The notes: generated by a model not told the origin, from the letters alone. A stretch of 36,472 nucleotides of DNA from Clostridia bacterium (GCA_029007095.1 JAQXHF010000056.1:1-36472), one strand, 5' to 3'. Positions 14,889 through 24,478 are shown, counted from the stretch's first letter. Program-made: numbers and translations.

Positions 14889-16055
14889 ATGGATATCACT
14901 CAGAACGATAAAGAATACATCGCCAACACTTATGCGAGATTTCCCGTTGAGATTGTCAGCGGCAAGGGCGCTGTATTAAAAGACAGCAACGGCAAAGAAT
15001 ATATTGACCTCGGCGCAGGCATTGCCGTAAACATTTTCGGTGCTGCCGATGAGGAATGGAAAAATGCCGTTACGCATCAGCTCTCTCAAATTCAGCACAC
15101 TTCAAATCTTTATTATACCGAGCCATGCGCGGAGCTTGCCAAGCTTCTATGCGAAAAGACAGGAATGAAAAAGGTTTTCTTCTCAAACAGCGGAGCGGAA
15201 GCTAACGAATGTGCAATCAAAGCGGCAAGGAAATATGCTTTTGACAAGTACGGCGACGAGAGTCACTCGAATATCATCACGCTGAAAAACAGCTTCCACG
15301 GCAGAACAATCGCCACCCTTAAAGCAACAGGTCAGGACAGCTTCCACACCGATTTCGGCCCGTTTCCCGATGGTTTCTTATACGCCGAAGCTAACAATCT
15401 CGAAGATGTTAAGCGCATAGCTGACGAAAATAATTGCATAGCGGTAATGATGGAAATGGTACAGGGCGAGGGCGGCGTATGTCCGCTGTCCGAGGAATTT
15501 GTTAACGGCGTTGCCGAGCTTGCAAAAGAAAAAGATATGCTTATAATAGTCGATGAAGTTCAGACGGGCAACGGCAGAACCGGAGAACTTTATGCGTATA
15601 TGCATTACGGTCTGAAACCCGATATTGTAACAACAGCCAAAGGTCTCGGCGGCGGACTTCCGATAGGCGCCACAATGTTCGCAGAAAGCACAAAAGATGT
15701 CCTTGTCCCCGGCTCTCACGGTTCAACCTTCGGCGGAAATCCTGTTTGCTGTGCCGGCGCGCTGAATATCCTCGGCAGAATAGACGATAAGCTTCTCAGC
15801 GAGGTAAAAGCAAAATCGGAATACATATTCTCACAGCTTAGCGGCGCGAAAAATGTTAAATCCGTAAGCGGTATGGGACTTATGATAGGCATAGAAACTC
15901 AAAAGCCTGCAAAAGAAATAGTCGGCGCCTGCATCGAAAAAGGTGTGCTTGTGCTGACTGCAAAAACAAAAATCCGCTTACTTCCCCCTCTTAATATCGG
16001 TATGGACGAGCTTGAAAAAGCAATATCCGTACTCAAAGAAATTATTGAATCATAA
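14889..16055 (+). CDS. argD: Acetylornithine aminotransferase
   Basis: A PLP-dependent class III aminotransferase (388 residues) converting N-acetylglutamate semialdehyde to N-acetylornithine. Visible features are FFSNSGAEANECAIKAARKY for cofactor phosphate binding, the DEVQTGNGRTG block, the probable Schiff-base lysine in TTAKGLGGGLPIGA, and GSHGSTFGGNP. An ATG at 14847 lies inside argB; the ATG at 14889 has GAGGTAAAAAA directly before it, overlapping the argB stop, which indicates translational coupling. A terminator closes the operon. argF, argG and argH are not in the window. Confidence 0.95.
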   Translation: MDITQNDKEYIANTYARFPVEIVSGKGAVLKDSNGKEYIDLGAGIAVNIFGAADEEWKNAVTHQLSQIQHTSNLYYTEPCAELAKLLCEKTGMKKVFFSNSGAEANECAIKAARKYAFDKYGDESHSNIITLKNSFHGRTIATLKATGQDSFHTDFGPFPDGFLYAEANNLEDVKRIADENNCIAVMMEMVQGEGGVCPLSEEFVNGVAELAKEKDMLIIVDEVQTGNGRTGELYAYMHYGLKPDIVTTAKGLGGGLPIGATMFAESTKDVLVPGSHGSTFGGNPVCCAGALNILGRIDDKLLSEVKAKSEYIFSQLSGAKNVKSVSGMGLMIGIETQKPAKEIVGACIEKGVLVLTAKTKIRLLPPLNIGMDELEKAISVLKEIIES

Positions 16056-16070
16056 AAAACGGTTACATAA

Positions 16071-16116
16071 AAATCAGCGGCTTGCAAAATCGGCGCAAAC
16101 CGCTGATTTGCTTTTT
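16071..16116 (+). terminator. Terminator of the arginine operon
   Basis: AAATCAGCGG (16071-16080) pairs with CCGCTGATTT (16100-16109), with inner TTGC/GCAA pairing, followed by a T-rich stretch. Confidence 0.88.
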
Positions 16117-16124
16117 CTGTCCGA

Positions 16125-16153
16125 TTGACAAAAAAGGGCATTTGTGATAAATT
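16125..16153 (+). promoter_or_regulatory. Promoter of the glycosyltransferase-flippase pair
   Basis: TTGACA (16125-16130), a 17-base spacer and TAAATT (16148-16153) with an upstream TG (extended -10). A further TATAAT lies just downstream but is not spaced to this -35. Confidence 0.65.
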
Positions 16154-16196
16154 ATAATTACTTTAAATATAAATTCGGGTGTGGTGACAGAGCTTT

Positions 16197-17210
16197 ATGG
16201 AAGACAAAATTAAATTCAGCATTATCGTTCCTGTTTACAATGCTGAGAAATATCTGTCCGAATGTATCGACTCGGCTCTTAACCAGACCTATCCTGCATA
16301 TGAAATTATACTCATTGACGACGGTTCAACGGATTCAAGCGGTAAAATTTGCGACCTCTACGCACAGAATAATAAGAATGTTTTATCTCTTCACATCAAG
16401 AATTCAGGCTCTTTTGCAGCTCGCAGAGTCGGAATAGCAAAAGCGTCCGGAGATTACTGCATTTTCCTCGACTCGGACGATGAATTGAAGCTATTTGCGC
16501 TCGATTCGATATCCCGATATATTTCCGATTACAACGCCGACTGTATTATATATGATTCCGACCGTATTGAACGCGGCTCGGCCAAGCCGAAATGCGAATC
16601 TGTTGAAAAATCCGTCAAAGTCATCGAAAATAAACGCGAGCTTTACAAGACGGTGCTTTTTGATTATCGCTATAACGGTCTTTGTTGCAAGGCGATTAAA
16701 TCCACGCTTATCGGGAAAACCGACTTCTCGGAATTCGGCAGAATTAACCTGGGTGAAGATTTGCTTGAAAGCATCCCTGTTTACAAGAACTGCCAAAGAT
16801 GTGTTATCACAAACGAATCGCTTTATCTTTATTATGTAAATCCGAACAGCCTTACGCAGAATATCCGCTATCAGAATATCGACGCGGACAATCGCGTCAG
16901 AAATTACGCGCGGCATTTCCTTACAGATGAAAATGTGCTGACCGAAAGCGACCTCGATGAATACGCAAAATACTGTCTGCGCCTTTATTCAAAAGACATT
17001 AAGTTAGCTTTAAATACCGATAGAAATTTCAAGGCAAACAAACAACTTTTGAAAAAAATGAAAAAATCAGAATATTATACCGATTATATTTCAAAAATCA
17101 AAATCAAAGCGAAGCTTAGCTCCGACAGATTTGTACTTTGGGCATTCAAATACAATTTATTCGGTTTAATATATCTGTCAATCAAATTATCCGCAGTTTT
17201 ACGAAAGTGA
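16197..17210 (+). CDS. Family 2 glycosyltransferase
   Basis: A 337-residue GT-A fold transferase that adds a sugar from a nucleotide donor to a cell-surface glycan. The N-terminus FSIIVPVYNAEKYLSECIDS and IILIDDGSTDSSG are classic family 2 sequences, and FLDSDDE (about residues 90-96) is the metal-binding DxD region. The C-terminal third is lysine-rich and may lie near the membrane. Its stop is immediately followed by the flippase start, so the two are co-transcribed, presumably for one exported polysaccharide. Donor and acceptor are unknown. Confidence 0.92.
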   Translation: MEDKIKFSIIVPVYNAEKYLSECIDSALNQTYPAYEIILIDDGSTDSSGKICDLYAQNNKNVLSLHIKNSGSFAARRVGIAKASGDYCIFLDSDDELKLFALDSISRYISDYNADCIIYDSDRIERGSAKPKCESVEKSVKVIENKRELYKTVLFDYRYNGLCCKAIKSTLIGKTDFSEFGRINLGEDLLESIPVYKNCQRCVITNESLYLYYVNPNSLTQNIRYQNIDADNRVRNYARHFLTDENVLTESDLDEYAKYCLRLYSKDIKLALNTDRNFKANKQLLKKMKKSEYYTDYISKIKIKAKLSSDRFVLWAFKYNLFGLIYLSIKLSAVLRK

Positions 17211-18725
17211 GTGAACCTCTTGCGAACAAAAAAAGCAATGCTTAATATGATAACTTCGCTCGCTTTACAGCTTGTCACTATGATATGCGGGCTGATACTC
17301 CCCCGTGCGATTCTCGGTGCTTTCGGTTCCGACACTAACGGTCTTATATCGTCTGCAACCCAGTTTCTCGGATACATTGTTCTGCTTGAAGCCGGAGTCG
17401 GAGGAGTTACGCGAGCCGCCCTTTACAAGCCTATTGCCGATAAAAATTACAGTAAGGTCAACGGAATCTTAAACGCAACCGAAAAATTTTTCAGAAAAAT
17501 AGCCTATATCTTTTTAGGATATGCTTTTGTGCTTGCCGCTGTTTTCCCGTATATCGTAAACAGCCAAAAATCGTGGGAATTCATTTCCACCCTTGTCCTC
17601 GTAATTTCTATCAGCACTTTTACTCAGTATTACTTCGGTATCACCTATTCGGTTTTTCTTCAAGCCGATCAGAGAATGTATATTTCAAATCTGACTCAGC
17701 TCGTTACCGCCGTTTTGAATACCGTACTGTCTTTGGTGCTTATTAAGCTCGGTGCAAACATTCAGATTGTCAAGCTCGGAACGGCCTTTGTATTTTTCCT
17801 AAGGCCTCTCATTCTAAATCTTTATGTCAAGAAAAAATACCCCATCAACCTTAAATGCGAGCCGGACAACGAAGCTATAAAGGACAGATGGAACGGATTG
17901 GGACATCATATAGCCTTTTTCCTGCACAGCAACACGGATATATTTGTCCTGACTCTTTTCCTCTCGACAAAGGAAGTTTCGGTTTACAGCGTATATTTCC
18001 TCGTTATGTCCGGAGTCGAGAAGCTCGTCACGGTTTTTTCCTCCGGCTGTGAAGCAGGATTCGGAAATATTATAGCAAAGAATGAAAAGGATACATTATT
18101 AAAGACTTTCAGGCTCTACGAAATGATAGTTTCGTGCGTCACCATAATTATGTTTATGACGGCGGCGCGTCTGACTCTCCCGTTTGTATCTCTTTACACA
18201 AAAAATATTACCGATGTAAACTATATCCGTCCTGCGCTGATGATAGCTATGGTCGCCGCAGAAACGGTTTACTGTTTCAGAATTCCTTACCAAAGCGTGA
18301 CGCTTGCCGCCGGTCACTACAAGCAGACTCGTAACGGAGCTTTTGCCGAAGCCGGCATAAACATTGTGCTTTCGCTGATACTTGTAAATTTCTTCGGTTC
18401 GGTCGGAGTGGTTATCGCAACGCTCTGCGCTATGATTTTCAGAACCTTACAGTATGCGATATATCTCAATAAAAATATCCTTAAAATCAATTTTTCCGGT
18501 TTCATCAAACGGTGCGCGGTAAACCTGCTGATAATAGGCGTTATCGCCCTCGTAAATTATATCTTCCCGGAAAAAGCCATCGCAAACTATGTGGAATTTT
18601 TCATAAAAGGCTTCGTAACTCTCGTTGCAACGGCCGCAGGAACTCTCGCAATAAACTTTGTCTTCTATAAAAAAGAAACAATAGCTTTGTTTGTTAAACT
18701 TAAAAAAATGATTATAAACAAATGA
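17211..18725 (+). CDS. Polysaccharide flippase (MOP superfamily, Wzx-like)
   Basis: A 504-residue integral membrane protein with about 12-14 hydrophobic segments and no large soluble domain, matching lipid-linked oligosaccharide flippases of the MOP/PST family. The opening MITSLALQLVTMICGLILPR and the AFGSDTNGLISSATQFLGYI region are characteristic. The start is uncertain: GTG 17211 directly follows the preceding TGA; TTG 17220 and ATG 17238 are alternatives and the ribosome site is weak, so coupling to the glycosyltransferase is likely. It should move undecaprenyl-linked repeat units made with the upstream transferase across the membrane. Confidence 0.9.
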   Translation: MNLLRTKKAMLNMITSLALQLVTMICGLILPRAILGAFGSDTNGLISSATQFLGYIVLLEAGVGGVTRAALYKPIADKNYSKVNGILNATEKFFRKIAYIFLGYAFVLAAVFPYIVNSQKSWEFISTLVLVISISTFTQYYFGITYSVFLQADQRMYISNLTQLVTAVLNTVLSLVLIKLGANIQIVKLGTAFVFFLRPLILNLYVKKKYPINLKCEPDNEAIKDRWNGLGHHIAFFLHSNTDIFVLTLFLSTKEVSVYSVYFLVMSGVEKLVTVFSSGCEAGFGNIIAKNEKDTLLKTFRLYEMIVSCVTIIMFMTAARLTLPFVSLYTKNITDVNYIRPALMIAMVAAETVYCFRIPYQSVTLAAGHYKQTRNGAFAEAGINIVLSLILVNFFGSVGVVIATLCAMIFRTLQYAIYLNKNILKINFSGFIKRCAVNLLIIGVIALVNYIFPEKAIANYVEFFIKGFVTLVATAAGTLAINFVFYKKETIALFVKLKKMIINK

Positions 18726-18731
18726 TTATAA

Positions 18732-18780
18732 AAAAATTATGAGTTTGTACCGTCATTTTGGTACAAACTCATTTCAATTT
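18732..18780. terminator. Bidirectional terminator between convergent genes
   Basis: Perfect 13-bp stem ATGAGTTTGTACC (18739-18751) / GGTACAAACTCAT (18760-18772). The leftward side is followed by a good T run (18737-18731 read on the minus strand); the rightward side by a weaker T-rich stretch. It serves the flippase and the lysozyme-dockerin gene. Confidence 0.9.
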
Positions 18781-18800
18781 AATATAAGTATTGCCGGGCC

Positions 18801-19523
18801 TTATGCGCTGACAGATGTACGAAGTATCATAAGTGCGTCTGTCGAGTCAACCTTTCCGTCGCAGTTCCAGTCAGCCGCCTTAGCCTGAGATCTTGTAAGC
18901 TCTATCTTATTGAGCGAAGCCGAGAGAACAATCAAAGCGTCGGTTGAATTAACGCCTCCGTCGGAATTGACATCACCGAGAGTATAAACAATCTTGTAAA
19001 CAGGCCAATAATTATTTTTAGCATTATTGCCTCTTGTTACCGACTTATCGGCCTTGTTTGCAGGTCTTTCAAAATAATAGCACCAATTATATCCGGCGGT
19101 ATATGCCCCTTTTTCCGTATTATCAACTTTGAGTCTTTCGAGGATATTGCCGGTGTCGGACTTATTGTTTGTAAGCTCGTATTGGAGATATTTTAACTGA
19201 CCTTCAATGGTCTTGTAGTTATATCCGTTCTTTTCGCAGTAGCTTTTAAGATTATCAAATCTGCCGGCATGCCACTGACAGATACCGTAGCTCGTGCCGT
19301 TGTCGCCTGTCAGATTCGGATTGAAATTCGACTCAGCCTCGATATTCGCAAGCACACCACAAGCCGCTGCGGAATTAAGTCCCATATCGTCAACGAGAAA
19401 ATCAAAGATGATTTTAGCGTTATTGCAGGTAACGAGATTGGCAGCCGAACCGAATACCGACAAAGGAGCCGCAACAAGTATAAGAGATAATATTACAACC
19501 AAAACCCTCTTTTTAAAATTCAT
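18801..19523 (-). CDS. Secreted phage-tail-type lysozyme with type I dockerin
   Basis: A 240-residue exported protein. Residues 1-27 are a signal peptide (basic start, hydrophobic core, then VFGSAA). Residues 30-150 resemble the phage tail lysozyme domain (PF18013): CGVLANIEAESNFNP holds the likely catalytic glutamate, followed by GTSYGICQWHAGRFDNLK. Residues 178-240 form a type I dockerin with two calcium-binding repeats, GDVNSDGGVNSTDALIVL and WNCDGKVDSTDALMIL. The domain pair suggests a peptidoglycan-cleaving enzyme held on a cohesin-bearing scaffold or surface. The start is the ATG at 19523, behind AAAGGA; an ATG at 19532 overlaps that site. Single gene with an extended -10 promoter. Confidence 0.9.
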   Translation of the reverse strand: MNFKKRVLVVILSLILVAAPLSVFGSAANLVTCNNAKIIFDFLVDDMGLNSAAACGVLANIEAESNFNPNLTGDNGTSYGICQWHAGRFDNLKSYCEKNGYNYKTIEGQLKYLQYELTNNKSDTGNILERLKVDNTEKGAYTAGYNWCYYFERPANKADKSVTRGNNAKNNYWPVYKIVYTLGDVNSDGGVNSTDALIVLSASLNKIELTRSQAKAADWNCDGKVDSTDALMILRTSVSA

Positions 19524-19543
19524 AAGTAACATCCTTTATTTAA

Positions 19544-19640
19544 GTTACAAATTTATGTTTAAGCATATATTATTTGTATTATATCACGATACGGTTACAA
19601 TATCGTTCTTTTTCAGAAATAAGTTGTAACTTTTTGTAAC
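19544..19640. repeat. Cluster of GTTACA/TGTAAC motifs upstream of the lysozyme-dockerin gene
   Basis: GTTACAA occurs at 19544-19550 and GTTACA at 19594-19599, and TGTAAC at 19625-19630 and 19635-19640, the last two as direct repeats ten bases apart. They surround the -10 of this cell-wall hydrolase gene and look like binding sites of a regulator. The WalR consensus (TGTWAH-N5-TGTWAH) is similar, but its period is 11 rather than 10. Confidence 0.45.
19578..19586 (-). promoter_or_regulatory. Extended -10 promoter of the lysozyme-dockerin gene
   Basis: The minus strand reads TGATATAAT (19586-19578), an extended -10 (TGnTATAAT), with no clear -35. The start would be about 50 bases before the ATG. 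Confidence 0.5.
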
Positions 19641-19653
19641 CTTACAAAAGCAA

Positions 19654-19686
19654 AACTAAAAAGCGCCGTTTTTCACAGCGCTTTTG
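19654..19686 (-). terminator. Terminator of the alcohol dehydrogenase gene
   Basis: On the minus strand AAAAGCGC (19685-19678) pairs with GCGCTTTT (19666-19659), followed by TAGTTTTG. Confidence 0.75.
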
Positions 19687-19731
19687 TTCAAAGTACACAA
19701 TAATTCGAATGTTTTACTTCGCAAGGAAAGG

Positions 19732-20934
19732 TTAACCCTTTATTTCTCTTACAACGGCTTCGCAGTCTTTTTTATCCATAATCTTGGGAACGGGATAGAG
19801 CGGATTACCCTCTTTAAGCGCTCTCTCGACAATCGTCGGAATATCCTCGTCCTTGATGAAATCGAAGTGATTAGGTATCTCCATATGCTCGTTCATATCT
19901 TCAATAGCCTTAATGAAAAGCTCTGCTTTCTCAGCGTCGTCCTTGCCGTCTATTCCGACTATATCCGCAAGCCTTGCAAGCTTTTCATAAGCGGTGCTTC
20001 CGTAATATTTGAGTATATGGGGCAAAATTACCGCATTCGCAAGTCCGTGAGGCGTACCGTAAAGTCCGCCGAGATTATGCGCGATTGCGTGAGCATATCC
20101 GACATAAGCTCTTGTAAATGCCATTCCGGCATAGTAAGAAGCAACAAGCATATTTTCTCTGGCTTGAATATTCTCTCCGTTCCGATAAGCTTCTTCAAGA
20201 TTTGCAAAAATCAGCTTAACGGCTTTCTCGGCATAATCATCTGTTGATTTTGTCGAGCTGAGTCCTATGTATGCCTCAACCGCGTGAGTAAGAGCGTCCA
20301 TACCCGTAGCTGCGGTCATATGCTTCGGAAGTCCGACAGTCAGCTCGGGATCAAGTACGGCATACTTCGGGCGAAGCTTAGGATCGTTAACAGCATACTT
20401 CTCATGAGTTTGCATATTAGTTACAACTGCGGCAAGAGTGACCTCAGAGCCTGTTCCGGCTGTGGTCGGTATAGCAAAAAGCGGAGGAATTTTATGTCTG
20501 ATTTTCAGCTGTCCTCTCATATCGGCAACCGTCTGATTGGGATTGGCAACTCTCGCAGCCGCGACTTTGGCGCAATCCATCGAGGAACCGCCGCCAAAAG
20601 CAACGATGCCTTCGCAGTCATTTTTCAGATAGATTCTGCGGCACTCTTCAATATTTTCAATAGAGGGATTCGGCTGAACATCGGAGAAAACCGTATATTT
20701 GATATTTTGCTCTTCAAGGTTGGCAAAAAGTCCGTCAAGCGTATGCAATTTCATAAGTGTTTTATCCGTTACAACAAGTACGGAGGAAATGCCCTTGGAC
20801 TTAATCAATCTCGGAAGCTCATTCACAGAACCCGGTCCTTTAAGCAGCTCCGGCTCGTCCCAATTCATTAAATACTCGGCATACATATAAACTTTCTGAT
20901 AAATTCGGTAACCCGTTTCTTTGATTTTATTCAT
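19732..20934 (-). CDS. Iron-containing (group III) alcohol dehydrogenase
   Basis: A 400-residue NAD(P)-dependent dehydrogenase of the iron-activated family. GGGSSMDCAK (about 115-124) binds the cofactor, FAIPTTAGTGSEVT is the family signature, and the metal-binding region includes the helix around DALTHAVEAYIG, then YAHAIAHNLGGLYGTPHGLANA with its conserved histidines. Typical roles are reduction of butyraldehyde, acetaldehyde, lactaldehyde or 1,3-propanediol precursors in fermentation; the substrate is not evident here. AAAGGGGA gives the start. It is monocistronic, with its own promoter and terminator, and diverges from gltX. It could serve the glycyl radical enzyme pathway as an aldehyde or ketone reductase, but nothing in the sequence links the two. 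Confidence 0.92.
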   Translation of the reverse strand: MNKIKETGYRIYQKVYMYAEYLMNWDEPELLKGPGSVNELPRLIKSKGISSVLVVTDKTLMKLHTLDGLFANLEEQNIKYTVFSDVQPNPSIENIEECRRIYLKNDCEGIVAFGGGSSMDCAKVAAARVANPNQTVADMRGQLKIRHKIPPLFAIPTTAGTGSEVTLAAVVTNMQTHEKYAVNDPKLRPKYAVLDPELTVGLPKHMTAATGMDALTHAVEAYIGLSSTKSTDDYAEKAVKLIFANLEEAYRNGENIQARENMLVASYYAGMAFTRAYVGYAHAIAHNLGGLYGTPHGLANAVILPHILKYYGSTAYEKLARLADIVGIDGKDDAEKAELFIKAIEDMNEHMEIPNHFDFIKDEDIPTIVERALKEGNPLYPVPKIMDKKDCEAVVREIKG

Positions 20935-20967
20935 AACAAAAGTCCCCTTTATCTATGATGTATGTAT

Positions 20968-20996
20968 ATTTTACCAATCCGAGCGGGAATTTACAA
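20968..20996 (-). promoter_or_regulatory. Promoter of the alcohol dehydrogenase gene
   Basis: Minus strand TTGTAA (20996-20991), a 17-base spacer and TAAAAT (20973-20968), about 34 bases before the ATG. Confidence 0.6.
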
Positions 20997-21047
20997 TAGT
21001 ATTTTAAATTTTTTTTGCACTTCCGTGGGAAAATATTGAAATTATGC

Positions 21048-21076
21048 TTGATACTTACGCAATTTTCTGCGATAAT
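21048..21076 (+). promoter_or_regulatory. Promoter of gltX-glnS
   Basis: TTGATA (21048-21053), a 17-base spacer and GATAAT (21071-21076). The ribosome site AGGAG (21106-21110) precedes the gltX ATG. No T-box features are seen in the ~40-base leader. Confidence 0.7.
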
Positions 21077-21119
21077 GTATTATGTATAGTTGCAGTTTAA
21101 TTTATAGGAGATTAAATTT

Positions 21120-22778
21120 ATGAATGACAATCAAAAACTTGCGGAGCTTTTGTTTCCGAATATCACAAAAACTCCTGCGGATTATGAAAAAACTTATCCG
21201 GAGAGAGGACTGTCCGAGGGCGCGCGCGTATCTCGATTCGCACCGAGCCCGACAGGCTTCCTGCACCTCGGCGGACTTTTCGCCGCAATGATTTCAAGGC
21301 TCACCGTTAAAAGCTCAGGCGACGGCGTTTTCTTCCTCAGAATCGAAGACACCGACAAAAAGCGCGAGGTCGAGGACGGAGTGACCGCCATCGTTTCCGG
21401 ACTTGAAAATTTCGGAATAACCTTTGACGAGGGCGTAACCGGTTTCGGCACAGAAAGCGGCGATTACGGACCGTATCAGCAAAGCCTCAGAAAAGAAATT
21501 TATCAGTCTGTCGCAAAGGCATTGGTTCTCGAAGGTAAGGCTTACCCCTGCTTCTGTACCGAGGACGAATTAAATTCCCTCAGAGCCGAGCAGGAAAAAG
21601 CCGGAACGGACATTCAGGGATATTTCGGAGAGTGGGCAAAATGCCGCAACCTCAGCTTCGAGGAGCAAAAGGCGAATATTGAATCGGGCAAGCCTTATAC
21701 TCTGCGTCTGCGTTCCCAGGGAAGACCCGACAGACGCATAAAATTCGATGATCTTATCAAGGGCAAAATCGAAATGCCTGAGAACATTCAGGATGTTGTG
21801 CTTCTTAAAACGGACGGTATCCCGACCTATCACTTTGCCCACGCCGTTGACGACCACTATATGCGTACAACTCATGTCGTAAGGGGCGACGAGTGGATTT
21901 CTTCCGTACCGCTTCACATTGAGCTGTTCAAGTCCTGCGGATTCAAGCCGCCGAAGTACGCGCATATTTCCCCGATAATGAAAGAGGATAACGGTGGCAA
22001 GAGAAAGCTGTCAAAGCGTAAAGATCCCGAAGCTTCGGTATCTTTCTACACCGAGAGCGGATACCCGAAAGAGAGCGTTATCGAGTATCTTCTCACCATT
22101 GCAAATTCCAATTTCGAGGATTGGCGCAGAGCCAACAAGACCGCGCCGCAAAGTGAGTTCCCGTTCAACCTCAAAAAGATGAGTGCCAGCGGAGCGCTCT
22201 TTGACCTCAACAAGCTCAACGATGTAAGCAAAAATGTTATATCCGTTATGACAGCCGATGAGGTGTATGACAAGGCTCTTGCCTGGGCAAAAAGCTTTGA
22301 CGATGAGCTTTATTCGCTTTTGTCCCGTGACGAAGCTTTTGCAAAGGGAATTTTCTCAATCGACAGAGGAACGGCAAAGCCGCGTAAAGACATCGCTAAA
22401 TGGGACGAGATAAAGGATTATGTCTCCTATTTCTACAAGGAGCTTTATACGCCCGACTATACTCTGCCCGAGAACATATCAAAAGAGGACGCGGCGGCTG
22501 TTTTGAAAGCTTACCTCGAAGTGTTTGATATCAACGATGATAAAGACGCCTGGTTTGCAAAAATCAAGGAGCTTTGCGAGCCGCTCGGCTTCACTCCCAA
22601 TGTAAAGGAATTCAAGAAAAATCCCGACGCGTATAAAGGCCATGTCGGTGATGTTTCGACAGTAATAAGAATTGCGGTAACTTCAAGGCGCAACACACCC
22701 GATCTTCACTCAATAATGTCGCTTCTCGGCGCAGATGAAGTAAAGGCAAGACTTGAAGAAATGATAAATAACATTTAA
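21120..22778 (+). CDS. gltX: Glutamyl-tRNA synthetase
   Basis: A class I synthetase (552 residues) charging tRNA-Glu. The HIGH-type motif is SPTGFLHLGG (His49-Gly52) and the KMSKS-type motif is GKRKLSKRKD. FFLRIEDTDKKRE and the zinc-like CFCTEDEL segment also fit GluRS. It is longer than the usual ~470-490 residues, mainly from a ~35-residue N-terminal lead and a longer anticodon-binding half (TPDYTLPENISKEDA and after). GluRS in Firmicutes may be non-discriminating; here a separate GlnRS gene follows after 12 bases, which makes a discriminating GluRS more likely. Same operon as glnS and the membrane protein. Confidence 0.94.
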   Translation: MNDNQKLAELLFPNITKTPADYEKTYPERGLSEGARVSRFAPSPTGFLHLGGLFAAMISRLTVKSSGDGVFFLRIEDTDKKREVEDGVTAIVSGLENFGITFDEGVTGFGTESGDYGPYQQSLRKEIYQSVAKALVLEGKAYPCFCTEDELNSLRAEQEKAGTDIQGYFGEWAKCRNLSFEEQKANIESGKPYTLRLRSQGRPDRRIKFDDLIKGKIEMPENIQDVVLLKTDGIPTYHFAHAVDDHYMRTTHVVRGDEWISSVPLHIELFKSCGFKPPKYAHISPIMKEDNGGKRKLSKRKDPEASVSFYTESGYPKESVIEYLLTIANSNFEDWRRANKTAPQSEFPFNLKKMSASGALFDLNKLNDVSKNVISVMTADEVYDKALAWAKSFDDELYSLLSRDEAFAKGIFSIDRGTAKPRKDIAKWDEIKDYVSYFYKELYTPDYTLPENISKEDAAAVLKAYLEVFDINDDKDAWFAKIKELCEPLGFTPNVKEFKKNPDAYKGHVGDVSTVIRIAVTSRRNTPDLHSIMSLLGADEVKARLEEMINNI

Positions 22779-22790
22779 CGGAGGCAAACA

Positions 22791-24443
22791 ATGGAAGAAG
22801 AAATTAAAACTTCAAATTTCATTCACGATTTTATAGACGAGGATTTGGAGGCAGGAATCAACAATAGAGTTCAAACCCGTTTCCCGCCTGAGCCAAACGG
22901 ATATCTTCATATCGGTCACGCGAAAGCTCTCTGCATAGATTTCAGCACCGCAGAAAAATACAACGGCATTTGCAATCTGCGCTTTGACGATACTAACCCC
23001 TCTCGCGAAGATGTTGAATATATCGAAGCGATAAAAGAGGATATTCATTGGCTTGGATTTGAGTGGGGCAATATCTATTTCGCTTCGGATTACTTTGATT
23101 TTGTTTACGAATGTGCAATAAAGCTCATAAAGGACGGCAAGGCTTATGTTGACGACCTCAACGCCGACCAAATCAGAGAGTACCGCGGAACGCTGACCGA
23201 ACCGGGTAAAGAAAGTCCTTACCGCAACAGAAGTGTTGAAGAGAATCTCGACCTTTTCAAGCGAATGACAGACGGCGAATTTGCAAACGGCGAGAAAGTT
23301 CTGCGAGCAAAGATTGATATGTCATCACCGAACCTCAATATGCGCGATCCTGTAATTTACAGAATTTCTCATGTTTCACATCACCAGACCGGAGATAAAT
23401 GGTGCGTTTATCCCATGTACGATTTTGCACATCCGCTTTCTGACGCAAAGGAGGGCGTAACCTATTCTCTTTGCTCTCTTGAATTTGAAAATCACAGACC
23501 GCTGTATAACTGGGTTGTGGAGCAGATAGGATTTAAGGAGCCGCCTCGTCAGATCGAATTCGCAAGGCTCAATATAAATTACTGCGTAACAAGTAAGCGC
23601 AAACTGCTCGAAATGGTAAATAAGGGTATCGTTTCCGGTTGGGACGATCCGAGAATGATAACGCTCTGCGGTATGAGGCGCAGAGGATATCCGGCTGCGG
23701 CGGTGCGCGATTTTATAAACAGAATCGGCGTTTCAAAGGCTGACAGCACGGTTGACTACGGTTTGCTTGAAGCTTGCGTCCGCGACAATCTCAATCTCAA
23801 CGCAAAAAGGGCGATGGCGGTTCTCAAACCGCTCAAAGTCATAATCGACAATTATCCTGAGGACAAAACCGAGGAGTTCGAGGTTGAGTATCATCCCGAC
23901 CATCCCGAAATGGGTACAAGAAAAATTACTTTTTCAAGGGAAATCTATGTCGAGCAGGACGACTTTATGGCTGAGCCTGTTAAAAAGTATTTCCGTCTTT
24001 TCCCCGGCAATGAAGTTCGCCTTAAAAGCGCATATTTCATCAAATGCAACAGCTATGAAACGGACGAGAGCGGAAATATAACATGCCTGCACTGCACATA
24101 CGATCCCGAAAGCAAGGGCGGAAATTCGCCCGACGGAAGAAAGGTAAAAGGTACTATTCATTGGGTAAATGCAAATGACTGTGAAAAAGTAGAAGTAAGA
24201 CTCTACGACAGGCTTTTCAGCGCGGAAGAACCCGGCAAAAACGGCAACTATGAAGATGACCTTAATCCGAATTCGCTCACCGTACTTGAAAATTGCCTTG
24301 TTGAGAGCGGTCTGTCCGAAGCTAAACCCGGAGATGTATTCCAGTTTATGAGAAACGGCTACTTCTGCGTTGACAAGGACAGCACGCCCGACAAGCCCGT
24401 ATATAACCGAACCGTTGCGCTTAACTCCTCTTGGGGTAAATAA
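22791..24443 (+). CDS. glnS: Glutaminyl-tRNA synthetase
   Basis: A class I synthetase (550 residues) charging tRNA-Gln directly. The HIGH motif is [13 protein letters not shown] (His40-His43), the KMSKS-type motif is VTSKRKL, and the family blocks [23 protein letters not shown] and [10 protein letters not shown] are clear; the C-terminal beta-barrels extend from about residue 340 to the end. GGAGG stands directly before the ATG. Many Firmicutes lack GlnRS and make Gln-tRNA by amidation (GatCAB), and bacterial glnS genes are considered ancient transfers from eukaryotes, so its placement in one operon with gltX is informative. Nothing in its codon use stands out by eye. Confidence 0.96.
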   Translation: MEEEIKTSNFIHDFIDEDLEAGINNRVQTRFPPEPNGYLHIGHAKALCIDFSTAEKYNGICNLRFDDTNPSREDVEYIEAIKEDIHWLGFEWGNIYFASDYFDFVYECAIKLIKDGKAYVDDLNADQIREYRGTLTEPGKESPYRNRSVEENLDLFKRMTDGEFANGEKVLRAKIDMSSPNLNMRDPVIYRISHVSHHQTGDKWCVYPMYDFAHPLSDAKEGVTYSLCSLEFENHRPLYNWVVEQIGFKEPPRQIEFARLNINYCVTSKRKLLEMVNKGIVSGWDDPRMITLCGMRRRGYPAAAVRDFINRIGVSKADSTVDYGLLEACVRDNLNLNAKRAMAVLKPLKVIIDNYPEDKTEEFEVEYHPDHPEMGTRKITFSREIYVEQDDFMAEPVKKYFRLFPGNEVRLKSAYFIKCNSYETDESGNITCLHCTYDPESKGGNSPDGRKVKGTIHWVNANDCEKVEVRLYDRLFSAEEPGKNGNYEDDLNPNSLTVLENCLVESGLSEAKPGDVFQFMRNGYFCVDKDSTPDKPVYNRTVALNSSWGK

Positions 24444-24478
24444 GTCGCAAACACCCGAAACTGCGAAGGAGGTGCAGT

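Noticed and set aside
19625..19640. Exact WalR (YycF) binding site
   Set aside because: The two TGTAAC motifs are spaced by four bases (period 10); the consensus needs five (period 11).
19732..20934. Alcohol dehydrogenase as a member of the glycyl radical enzyme pathway
   Set aside because: It is about 8 kb away with its own promoter and terminator, so the functional link is speculative.
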